DNA of 64,000 nucleotides, from NCBI GenBank assembly GCA_029945375.1, contig CM057066.1, forward strand, positions 620,001 through 684,000. The letters are read 5' to 3'. Source of the stretch: Agaricus subrufescens. Lineage: Eukaryota > Basidiomycota > Agaricomycetes > Agaricales > Agaricaceae. Below are positions 1 through 10,248 of the stretch, piece by piece. A program made the translations under genes and the position numbers. A model generated the notes under the pieces. It searched no databases. It had not been told where the DNA came from and was given only the letters and a program-made list of their open reading frames with translations. How positions within the stretch are numbered: position 1 is the stretch's first letter; each line of letters opens with the position of its first letter.

Positions 1-351
1 TCTACACCCCCAAGACGCTCGAGCCTTTCAACGGAACGAATGGTGAACGGATCCTGCTCGCCATTGATGGCACGGTGTACGATGTGACGAGTGGCAGGAA
101 TTTCTATGGCCCTGGTGAGTGCACTGACCGCAACACCTATATATACATATGCATATCTGCGCAGATGGCATGTATGGCAACTTTGCCGGAAGAGATGCCT
201 CGAGGGGCATGGCCAAGCAGAGCTTTGATCCCGGTGAGCAGCGACGAGGCCGTGTGGTGACGGCTTGCTGAACAGAGGCATATCTCGCAGAGGTACTGAC
301 GCCGGTAGACCAACCGCTCGACAAGCTCGACGACCTCAAACCAGACGAAGT
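1..351 (+). pseudogene. MAPR/Dap1-like cytochrome b5-fold protein, 5' end outside window, last exon missing
   Basis: Three exons (to 114, 165-233, 291-351) join in frame. They give the conserved core of membrane-associated progesterone receptor component proteins (yeast Dap1), which bind heme and assist cytochrome P450s of sterol synthesis. Visible motifs are DGTVYDVTSGRNFYGPG, GMYGNFAGRDASRGMAKQSF and DKLDDLKPDE. The family normally continues with one more short exon carrying a GW..HF..KY-type segment. After the donor at 352 no frame shows it; instead the sequence becomes the antisense of the neighbouring EGF-like gene. The gene is therefore probably truncated at its 3' end, unless the last exon has diverged beyond recognition. 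Its start lies left of the window. Confidence 0.8.
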
Positions 352-367
352 GTAAGTTCTCTCTTTT

Positions 368-1404
368 GTCTAAATTGCCAGCTTCGCCACACAAGAAACG
401 CCAGTAACACAACTACATTTGATCTTGTCACACGAATATGTAGTTGTGTTTGTATCATAGCCGGTCTGTTTCTGCAAAGAACATCCCTGCAACGCACAAT
501 AGAAAGACTCGACTTCTGCAGTCCAGAATTGGAATGAACAAGTTGACTCTTGACGGTCGCAGCTGAAGGTCACTTGGGGGGGTCGGTCTGGGAGCATATC
601 AAGGATCTTTCGGTCTGAACGAAAACATTAGGCAAGAAGATGCATGGGGTGCGACCAACGTACTGGTCACATTGCACATTTGATGATTACTGAAAACCGT
701 TTCCCCGCCTGTGTAACAAGTCATGTTCCCGTCGTTGGCGTTATCGAGTAACGACGAGACCTCAGGAATGGGAAAGCCTACGCAGGCGTCATCATTCTTG
801 CACACTGATGTCAAGAATTAATTGACGGGTAATGAATCATTCGGACGACACACACCATTGCAATTCACACCTCCCCAGCCGTCTTTGCACTGGCACGATT
901 CTCCTTCTTTCCTCGGTCTCCGGTGGGCACCATCTGACAGGGAATCGCACTCTGGCACTTGTATGAGATACATAGTTGAACGCAAGCAGGACAAGCGTAT
1001 GAGGCGTGAGACAGTCGATGCCAGACCAGCGGGGGGGCATTCGCACTGGCCATTGAACTTGTTGCAGCTTCCATATTGGCCACAGCTAAAGGCTGGAAGC
1101 ATGCAGTTGAAACACGGTGGACACTTCTCTGATGACGTAGCTGGTTCAGCGCATGATCAGGCCATGGCAGGCTGAGATACTCACCGGGCACAAGCTCATA
1201 GTCCGGCGACAACACCTACAGGGATAGTCATGAAGGGTCAGGCATCAGACTCCGCAGCCACTCACAGGTAGAAGTGAGGTGCCATTGTCGGGCTGGCGAT
1301 AACCGCCAGATTTCGTTCCGCTGCGCCGCGACACTAGGCGGCGAGAGCGCGAGCAGCAGCAGGGGCCAAAGCAGGGCCCCCGGGTTTGGCTTGAGAAAGA
1401 ACAT
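368..1404 (-). pseudogene. secreted EGF-like domain protein, frameshifted and 3' truncated
   Basis: Starts at 1404 with a hydrophobic signal peptide (MFFLKPNPGALLWPLLLLAL). Later exons carry two EGF-like cysteine patterns ([18 protein letters not shown], then [19 protein letters not shown]) and a downstream Cys-rich part with CSFQFWTAEVESFYCALQGC. It resembles a conserved fungal EGF-domain membrane or secretory protein of unknown role. Lesions: the reading frame changes at a C7 run (1031-1037 on the + strand), because CECPP and WSGIDC are in different frames; a second one-base shift lies near 400, where RFLCGEAGNLD leaves the frame. The junction of exon 1 with the VLSPDYELVP exon is also out of phase. 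Similarity stops at about 368, against the MAPR fragment. I call it a pseudogene; single-base C-run losses could instead be assembly errors. Confidence 0.65.
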
Positions 1405-1510
1405 GGTCGCGATGAGGAGGAAATGCCGACAGACCAGATCCATGGGCTGCGTGACCCAGGTGGACGCCGAGCGCGGGTCGGGCGGCGCACACACGGACAA
1501 ACAACGAGCC

Positions 1511-3241
1511 ATGTTCTCCCCCTTCGATTGCGCGTTCTTCGCGTTTGGCTGGGCCTATGTACTGCTAGCACCGTACACAAAGGTCGAGGAAAGCTTCAAT
1601 ATACAGGCCGTCCATGATTTTCTCTCTACGGCCTCTTTCGGACAGACTGAGCAATGTGAGCCCAACCCACGTGCTGGAGTCCCCGGCCAATGCTCACAGA
1701 AACAGTTTGACCATTTCACTTTTGCGGGCGCCGTTCCCGAACTTTCCTCGGAAGTGCCACGCTTGCCATCCTCACAGGCCCTTTTCTCAATGTAGCCGCT
1801 TATCTCAACTTGATATCGTCCAAGGCCGACCTCCAGATCATCGGTTCGTTCTCATGATTCTGCACCAGTCCGTCTATTGACCAGGACGTCTAGCTCGGCT
1901 CGTTCTTGCGACCTGCAATGCTATGTCACTGGTTCTTATCCGCAAAGCCATGTTGAATCGCTTTGGATCAGGAACAGCTTTATGCTTCACTTTACTCACA
2001 TGCAGCCAGTTCCATCTCCTTTTTTGGATGGGTAGGACACTGCCGAACATGTTTGCGATGCCCCTGGGTATGCCTGCGCTTCCATCCCTGGAACACTTGT
2101 CCACTCTGACATAGATTTGTATTCGGCATCACACAGTCAATCTAGCCTTCGCTTATGCCTCTATGTACAACAGCAGTCGTTATTCAATCTGACTTTCCGA
2201 GAAATCTTGGAGATTAGCTTTCTGGTGCCTCGCCATCTCGACCGTTATCTTCCGTGTGGAGCTAGTCCTTCTCTGGGCGCCTTTCCTGCTTCAGGCATTA
2301 ATCCAGGGACATATCTCATTTTATACTGTCGTCGCCACGAACCTTGTGGCTGGCACCACGGCTGCAGGTAAGTCCGTGATCCCGCGGTCGTAAAGATGAC
2401 TGAGCCGACGTATCTAGTGGTGTCATTTGCTTTCGATTCCTTCTTTTGGAAGAAAAATGTTTTACCTGAACTCACGTCGTTCATATTCAACGTTGCACAA
2501 GGTCAAAGTGCTCAATGGGGGGTGAGCGGCACGAGCATTGAATTGTATGGCTACCCCCGCTGACTCTGGGACAGGTTTCTCCCTTCATGGACTATTTTGT
2601 GGTTCATCTCCCCAAATTGCTTATGACCGGCCTTCCTCTGGCATGTATCGGCTTGCTCGTAGATTCACGAATCTTTCCGATTCTCCTTCCATTTGTCATA
2701 TACGTCGCGCTGATCAGCAACTTGGGGCACAAGGAATGGCGTTTCATCATCTACACCGTTCCCGCCTTCAACGTCGCCACCTCTTCCGGTCTAAGATACT
2801 TGTATGTCGCTGTTCCTCAAATTTCATTTGATCGTTTCCGGCTAACATCTCTTTTTCAGTTTAACAAGACGCAAGCCGACCATTCTTGGCCAAATTTCTT
2901 TTACAGCCGCTCTCGGCCTTCTGGCCGCGAACATCGGGCTGACTACCCTTCTGGTCCATATCTCCATGAACAATTACCCTGGTGGTGAGGCCATTGCCGC
3001 TTTCCACCAACTTGTTCCTGCTACAACATTGCGTAAGTGAACACTAATACTCTTATTCTTGAGATCTTTTCTCACTCGGTCTTATCGCCTAGCACTGCCT
3101 CATGTACACATCTGTAACCTTGCTGCTCAGTCAGGGGCTTCCCTTTTCCAGCATCTCCACTCCCCGCCCTACCATTCCGCTTTATACTTGTGGCCTATCG
3201 GGCTGACAGCCATTCAGAGACAACATGAAAGGTTGCCTTGA
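1511..3241 (+). pseudogene. ALG12: ALG12-like alpha-1,6-mannosyltransferase, disrupted
   Basis: ALG12 adds a mannose to the dolichol-linked N-glycan precursor in the ER lumen and belongs to the GT22 multi-pass family. Recognisable segments in order: LLAPYTKVEESFNIQAVHDF at the N-terminus, FDHFTFAGAVP, RTFLGSATL, FDSFFW, FNVAQGQSAQWG, VSPFMDYFVVHLPKLL, NLGHKEWRFIIYTVPAFNV, NYPGGEAIAAFHQLVPATT and HVHICNLAAQSGASLFQ. Short introns separate them. Lesions: FDHFTFAGAVP and RTFLGS are one base out of frame at the C run near 1736-1738, and there is an in-frame TGA at 2190-2192. The frame ends at 3241, well before the usual C-terminus (about 100 residues missing). It is divergent with the EGF-like gene, about 107 bp between starts. 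An intact copy is expected elsewhere, because the gene is conserved. Confidence 0.8.
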
Positions 3242-3540
3242 TGTCGATGGCCGAGACGATCACCAGGATGTATCTGTGGTGTGGACATCGCGAGTGTGAG
3301 CGAAAAAAATGGAAAACAGGGACCCGCACTGCTGCTGCGACGGGACCCTCTTGCTCATCTTGTTCCACAGATGCGTGTACAGCGTCGGCACAGGCTCGAG
3401 CATGTGTGTGTTGGGTGGTGGCTCCGTCTGCCACTCGTGCTTGGCACGTAGCTGATTTATGCATACTGTACATAAGGCATACAGCCGGCTGTACAACCTA
3501 CATACAGCCCCTTGTACATTTTTGGAGTATTATATAAGGC
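3242..3540. other. spacer left of the satellite-bounded element
   Basis: No supported gene. The stretch 3463-3523 contains several short TGTACA and CATACAG-type repeats and a CAGCCGGCTG palindrome. A TATATAAGG lies at 3531-3539. This may hold the left boundary of the large element, but I cannot define an exact end or target duplication. Confidence 0.4.
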
Positions 3541-3559
3541 TCTGACTATCACAGCTATA

Positions 3560-5950
3560 CATCCCAGAGTAGGATCCTACCATTCAGGCTGCACATTGTT
3601 TCTAATAGGATCCTATTGACTTCTGGATATCAAGCCTGGTAAGATCCTACTGACATGATATCTAACTAAGGGATAGGATCCTACTGCACTGGGGGTATTG
3701 GGAGCAGTAGGTTTCTACTGTAGTAGGAATATTGTGTGCAGTAGAATTCTGATGCAGTAGGAATATTGTGAGCAGTAGAATTCTAATGTAGCAGGGATAT
3801 TGTGAGCAGTAGAATTCTATTGCAGTGGGAATATTGTGGGCAGTAGAGTTCTACTGCAGTGGGGATATTGTGAGCAGTAGAATTCTACTGCAGTGGGGAT
3901 ATTGTGTGCAGTAGAATTCTACTGTGGCAGGGATATTGTGAGCAGTAGAATTCTACTGTGGCAGGGATATTGTGAGCAGTAGAATTCTACTGTGGGGATA
4001 TTGAGCAGTAGAATTCTACTGCAGTGGGGATATTGTGAGCAGTAGAATTCTACTGCAGCAGGGATATTGTGAGCAGTAGAATTCTACTGCAGCAGGGATA
4101 TTGTGAGCAGTAGAATTCTACTGCAGTGGGGATATTGTGAACAGTAGAATTCTACTGCACTGTGGAAATTGTGTACAGTAGAATTCTACTGCAGTGGGGA
4201 TATTGTGAGCAGTAGAATTCTACTGCACTGTGGAAATTGTGGACAGTAGAATTCTACTGCAGCAGGGATATTGTGAGCAGTAGAATTTTACTGCAATGCA
4301 GAAATTATTGACAGTAGAATCCTACTGCAGCAGGGATATTGTGAGCAGTAGAATTCTACTGCAGCAGGGATATTGTGAGCAGTAGAATTCTACTGCAGTG
4401 GGGATATTGTGAACAGTAGAATTCTACTGCACTGTGAAATTGTGTACAGTAGAATTCTACTGCAGTGGGGATATTGTGAGCAGTAGAATTCTACTGCACT
4501 GTGGAAATTGTGGACAGTAGAATTCTACTGCAGCAGGGATATTGTGAGCAGTAGAATTCTACTGCAGCAGGGATATTGTGAGCAGTAGAATTCTGCAGTG
4601 GGGATATTGTGAACAGTAGAATTCTACTGCACTGTGGAAATTGTGTACAGTAGAATTCTACTGCAGTGGGGATATTGTGAGCAGTAGAATTCTACTGCAC
4701 TGTGGAAATTGTGGACAGTAGAATTCTACTGCAGCAGGGATATTGTGAGCAGTAGAATTCTACTGCAGCAGGGATATTGTGAGCAGTAGAATTCTACTGC
4801 AGTGGGGATATTGTGAACAGTAGAATTCTGCACTGTGGAAGTGGTACAGTGAGAATTCTACTGCAGCAGGGATATTGTGAGCAGTAGAATTCTACTGCAA
4901 TGCAGAAATTATTGACAGTGGAATCCTACTGCAGCAGGGATATTGTGAGCAGTAGAATTCGACTGCAATGCAGAAATTATTGACAGTAGAATCCTACTGC
5001 AGTGTGGATATTGTGTGCAGTAGAATTCTACTGCAGCAGGGATAATGTGAGCATTAGAATTCTACTGTGGCAGGGATATTGTGAGCAGTAGAATTCTACT
5101 GTGGCAGGGATATTGTGAGCAGTAGAATTCTACTGTGGCAGGGATATTGTGAGCAGTAGAATTCTACTGCAGCAGGGATATTGTGAGCAGTAGAATTCTA
5201 CTGTGGCAGGGGTATTGTGAGCAGTAGAATTCTACTGCAGCAGGGATATTGTGAGCAGTAGAATTCTACTGCAGTGGGGATATTGTGAGCAGTAGAATTC
5301 TACTGCAGTGGGGATATTGTGAGCAGTAGAATTCTACTGTGGCAGGGATATTGTGAGCAGTACAATTCTACTGCAGTGGGGATATTGTGAGCAGTAGAAT
5401 TCTACTGTGGCAGGGGTATTGTGAGCAGTACAATTCTACTGCAGCAGAGATATTGTGAGCAGTAGAATTCTACTGTGGCAGGGGTATTGTGAGCAGTACA
5501 ATTCTACTGCAGTGGGGATATTGTGAGCAGTAGAATTCTACTGCAGCAGGGATATTATTGACAGTAGAATCCTACTGCAGTGTGGATATTGTGTGCAGTA
5601 GAATTCTACTGCATTGGGGAAATTGTTGACAGTAGAATTCTCCTGCAGTGCACAAATTGAGGTCAGCAGAATTGTACTGCAGTAAGGATATTGTGAGTAG
5701 TAGAATTCTATTGTAGTATGGATATTGTGGGCAGTACAATTCTACTACAGTCAGGCTATTGTGTGCAGCAGAATTCTATTGCATTAGAAATGTTTTGAAT
5801 GGTAGAATCCTATTGCAGAGCTAAAATTATAGATAGTAAAATTTTACTGCAGTAGATAAATAGTAGTCAATAGGAAAATAATAGGCAGTGGAATTCTACC
5901 ACAGTACATACATTGTGGCCAGTCAGATTCTATTATAACATAAGAAGTAG
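3560..5950. repeat. left satellite array, 34-bp period with palindromic core
   Basis: By length over period, roughly 70 units. The consensus unit has the palindrome CAGTAGAATTCTACTG followed by a spacer such as CAGCAGGGATATTGTGAG or CAGTGGGGATATTGTGAG. A second spacer class reads CACTGTGGAAATTGTG. The centre is homogeneous. Both edges decay: the left edge uses TAGGATCCTA-type palindromes (3571-3685) and the right edge (5640-5950) is strongly diverged. A higher-order pattern alternates the spacer classes in blocks of about six to eight units (about 202-272 bp) at 4200-4800. Each good unit carries a GAATTC site. Confidence 0.95.
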
Positions 5951-6071
5951 AATCCTGCTACATTGAGAGTTTTCCATCAATCATGTTAAAATCAGTTGAA
6001 TAGTTCAAGTATCTTTTGTCTCAGAAATTAACATCAAATAACTATTTACAATAACATATTCTTTGTCTACT

Positions 6072-7368
6072 TTACTCTTTTCTTTGTGCTTGCAATTCCT
6101 CCATTTGAGCTTGTAATTTTTGTAGCAAAATACTTTGGGCCTCCAGTTGTGTCTCTTGTGCCTTTATTCTTTCTTCTGCCTGTCTTGTTCTCTCTTGTGC
6201 TTCTTGTGCTTCTTTTTCAGCTATTTATTTCTCTTTGATAGCAACTAATGCATCTTGTCTCCGGGATAACAATAATTTGTTCATCAAAGATTGATAGTTT
6301 TGAATAATTTCCACAGTGTCTTGTTTGGCTTCTTTTCTGAGCCTAGGAGAGGTATAGTGCACAGCAGCTAAAGAGCCACTGGCTTGCTGACACACTAACA
6401 TCATGTAGACATCACACTGTACAGCCAACCTTTCACACTGGCAATAATATGAATAAAGTCAATCACAGATTTAAAAATAATAGTTTACTTGCCCTTGCAA
6501 TGATGTCTGGTAGTTCTCTTCTATATCTAGAGGTTGACTTTCCTAGCATATTGATTTTATCAGGAAGTTCACGAGTTCTTGCAACATCTTATCTTTGTTA
6601 AATTCAACAGAAAAGCATTTTATAATCTAAACATACCATAAACTGCACTTCCTTTCTTGACTCCCTCTACCAAGCCATAAACTGGATTCCTCACTGAAGG
6701 GACAGTTTTTGCATTTTTTTTAGGTGATGATTCTTGGACATTTTCAGAAGTGCCAATTTCAGGATCTAGATCCTGATTATCCTGATCAAGCAGTTGTGGA
6801 TCAATCTATATATATTAGTTCTTATCAATTTTTGTAAAACAATAACTTACCATAAGATCAGATGGATTTGGCATCATATTGTTGATCTGAAAGTCATTCT
6901 AAAGGTTAAGTTACATTAGTATTTTATAAATAAAATTGAACTTACAAATTCTCCATTTGATGAATTTTCTGGATTACCCAAGGTATCTGGAAAATTGAAT
7001 AAAGGTATTGGTGTAGATACAAAATTATTGCTGGGTGTAGGAGATGAATGTAGAAGTGACACTGTGGGTGAGTTAATTTCAGGAGAATTTATATTTATAG
7101 GAAAAATCTGAGAAATGGCTGGAGTTGCAGAAGAATCTAAAGAGATACTGTGAGAAAAAAGATCTGTACTTCTAGATAAGGTATTTGAAATACTTGAGGA
7201 AGAGGCTGTTTGTTGTTGCTTTTTTCTACAGCTACAAATAGCTTTAAGAGGAAATCCTGGGCAAGTATGGCATTTAGCAGGCTGTTTTTTCTTTTTTTGA
7301 ATAGCATTGCCACTATCCAAGAGTTTTTGAGTGGGACGACGAGTACGTGGAGTACGAGGGGAATGCAT
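6072..7368 (-). pseudogene. coiled-coil protein of the AT-rich element, one premature stop
   Basis: Five exons (7368-6946, 6898-6851, 6805-6637, 6587-6493, 6437-6072) join in frame to 366 codons. The N-terminus is basic (MHSPRTPRTRRPTQK) and is followed by a short C-x-C-type cluster (CHTCPGF, CSCRKKQQQ). The middle is Ser/Pro-rich and low complexity. The C-terminus is a strong Glu/Gln-rich coiled coil (AEKEAQEAQERTRQAEERI). An in-frame TAA at 6225-6227 separates ALVAIKEK from the coiled coil, so the product would lose the last 51 residues. Intron 4 has a GC donor (GCAAGT). I do not recognise the family. The basic head and coiled coil suggest a nucleic-acid or complex-forming protein, which is inference only. 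Confidence 0.6.
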
Positions 7369-7673
7369 CAGAGGATGGTTAAAATGCAGGGATGATTAAA
7401 ATGCTAGTAATACTAGACTCTTATATATTCTTGGATCAAAATTTTTGATATTGGGGAAATTGTTGACTATTGTTTATTTGATTCTAGAACTTATCTATGC
7501 AATTTATTTCTAATATTAGATTCAGACTCAGCAAACTTTGGGGAAATTATTTGTATTTGTTTATATTAATTAATAAAAATTGCTAAATATAGCAATCAAT
7601 TTTCACTGTCTACATATATATTAAACTCTAAGTAACTATTGTTCCTCACCCCTCTCTTTATTCCTTTATCTCA
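7369..7673. promoter_or_regulatory. divergent intergenic region of the element
   Basis: 305 bp of AT-rich sequence between the divergent genes at 7368 (minus) and 7674 (plus). It must hold both promoters. AT-rich TATA-like stretches occur near 7422-7428 and 7611-7622. No specific binding motif and no copy of the satellite palindrome are seen. Confidence 0.4.
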
Positions 7674-10248
7674 ATGTCTAAAAAAGGCCAATCACAAAAG
7701 CGTCACAACAAAAACCCTCCCAATCCTATTCAAATAACATTGGATACACCACCCAACTCTCCACCTACTTTAACTCTTGATAACTTTGATAAATCTCCAG
7801 ATTTATCTTTATCTTTTACACCTCAAAAAAAACAAAAAACAGGACATTCAACAAGATATAAACAAGCATTGTTTATCAAAGATCCTGTTCCTGCTATAAA
7901 CTCTATCCCTTTTGAACTTTCTTCAACAGATACTTTTTTTTCTGAGCCATTCAACAGTGGCTCTCCACTAACTACTGCTGTAGTAGAAGAGTCTACTGAA
8001 TTTTCAGAAGCTTCTTCAAGTGGATTTTTGGATCCATTTCTAGATTGTTCTTCCATATCACTGGCAACAGACTTTTATCATGAATTTGTTGAAGCTGTCC
8101 TTGTCAATGCAATGCCATTTTATCCTATAAGTAAGGATGTTTTTGTAATACAAGGATGGGATACAAAAAATGGATCATCTACAGTAAGATTTATACTGTA
8201 ACTAATTTATAAAATCCAGTTAACTAATACAATTAATGCAGGGCAAATGGCATCATTTACAAATTGATAGAGCATCATCAACTTCAGAACCTGTTTGTTA
8301 CTGCACTGCAGCAACAACAAATTTCAAATGTGTTCATCAAAGGTTTTTAAAAGAATATGGTGAAGGCATATTTGAAAACAGCCCAGGTAAATGATTGTCT
8401 TATTAATGTTCATATTATCTAACTATTTTACTATAGAAAAACTTGATCTTGTTTCAATTTTTTCTAAGGAATTGATTGATGCAGAGCACACAACATTGTT
8501 CTCTGTTGGATCTAGTCAACTTCCTTCACTTGTGAAAGCTAGAGCAGTAATCACATTAGTTGGCTCTGATATCCACTCTGGTTTGTGGCAATGTTCCAAA
8601 GATGGAACAAATAATCCTTTCTGCCCTCATATTAAAACTGTCAAGAAATACCTGGGAGAATCTTCTGAAAACTTGGCACTAGATATGAATCATGGATCAT
8701 CAGGTAAACTTAATTATGTTATAAAAACTCAAAGCTAATTATACTTATAGTTTCAATTTCTATGCCTAATATCAAGATTATGCATTCTGTATCCTATATC
8801 CCAATACCCCCACCAACCTGGGCAAGAATTTCTACAGACAAGACTTACAAGATTGTTCCACCAGTTCTAGCCTTTGATGGACCACTTTTATTATCTCCAT
8901 CATCTCAGTGTTCTTGTGGACAGCAATTCCTGCCAAACCATGATATTTACACCAAGCCTTGCATTATCTATACTCTTACCAAGTCAATCCACACCCAAAT
9001 TCAACTGCAACATTGCACACATTGTTGATCATCCCGATACAAAGCCATTGGTCCTGACTGCAGTGATTTGGGAATATTCAATCTCAATAACCATGCCTTG
9101 TTCACCCATGATCTCTTAGAAGAGTATACTGCAGCATATGTATCTTCCGAAACTCCATTTACTGCCTGGATCAAGACAGTGTCAATTAGATATCAGAGAT
9201 ACCACTCTGATTCTCCTTTTGTGGATGAAAAGATTTTCAGAGCAGCCTGGTTCAGCTATGCTAGCCTACTTACTCTTGAAAATGACTTTCAATGTCCTGA
9301 ATGTGGAATAGCTCCAGAAACAGCTATATGGGATGGTGTTACTGTGGGTTTCAACCAGAAACATTTATGTTCATCACTTTACCCCCCAACCACTATCCAC
9401 CAAAACTCTACCATCAGAAGCTGTTCTTACTACCGCCATCAAACTGTTATTTCATCACCAGAAATCCGGAAACTAATGGCAAACATCTTCTCTGGACCAC
9501 TCAATAGTGGATCAGTCACTACTTCAAAAGGAAAATCAAAAGAATGGGAGGAATAGTCTACAGATGATGAAGATATACAAGACCAAACCAAACAGACACA
9601 AGATATGATGGCTAGAATTAAGCAAATACCTTTGTTACAAGAATTGCTTGAAATACAAGAACCAATTCTGTATTCTTTTTTTGAGAAATACTGCTCTCCA
9701 TCAGCTTTATTACTCAAGAAAAAATGCCCCACTGAAGTTATCGCATTTTTTAAACAAGTAAGTTGCTTATATAATTGTTTAATACTGGACTTAAACAAAA
9801 TTAGATTAGTAGCTCAGATTCTATTCTTCAGGTCATCAACAGACCTGCACTACAGCAACTCAAAGCATTTGTGGCATCTCCATCACCAACTACACTGAAT
9901 TATCTTGCTTGCATTCCATGTCTTTATTGGCTATTGAAAATGGAACAACAAGCTAATTTACCTTTCTGGGATTCATCAACATTGGCACTTTGTACACAAT
10001 TAATCAAGAAAACAGAAGATGTTACAAAGCAAATGATTACATATGAAAGCCCTGCTCTTGACCCGGCAGCAAACAATGCTGATGGTGGGTGGAAAAAGGT
10101 AGATATCAAATATCTGTTCAAAACCTTTGAGCACAAAGCTTATCAAACAAAGGGTGCCAGGACATATTTCTGGCAGTCTGCTTCTAGAAACTAGAGAGGA
10201 CTTTATGAATACTACTTCAGCAGAGTTTTTGAAAGGCTAAAATTATAG
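7674..10248 (+). pseudogene. SWIM and cysteine-cluster protein, HMGXB3-like family, three in-frame stops
   Basis: Exons 7674-8183, 8242-8386, 8437-8703, 8751-9757 and 9832-10248 total 2,346 nt, exactly 782 codons. After a low-complexity head comes GKWHHLQID and a SWIM-type zinc motif (CYC...C-x-H, about residues 189-203). Next are a CSCG/CTHC cysteine cluster, then IGPDCSDLGIFNLNN, CPECGIAPETAIWDGVTVGF and a helical C-terminus. This layout matches fungal proteins usually labelled HMG domain-containing protein 3, which carry cysteine clusters like those catalogued beside KDZ transposases; the match is from memory of the family. In-frame stops: TGA 9026-9028, TAG 9554-9556 and TAG 10192-10194; the TGA is what a CGA would become by C-to-T change. 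The frame resumes after each and ends at TAG 10246-10248, directly abutting the next gene's stop. Confidence 0.7.

Noticed and set aside
3463..3540. Long terminal repeat or exact left terminus of the large element
   Set aside because: Short TGTACA repeats are present, but there is no matching sequence at the right end and no target duplication.
3560..5950. CRISPR-like repeat-spacer array
   Set aside because: Period and palindrome are regular, but the spacers are variants of a few classes rather than unique, and the organism is a eukaryote.
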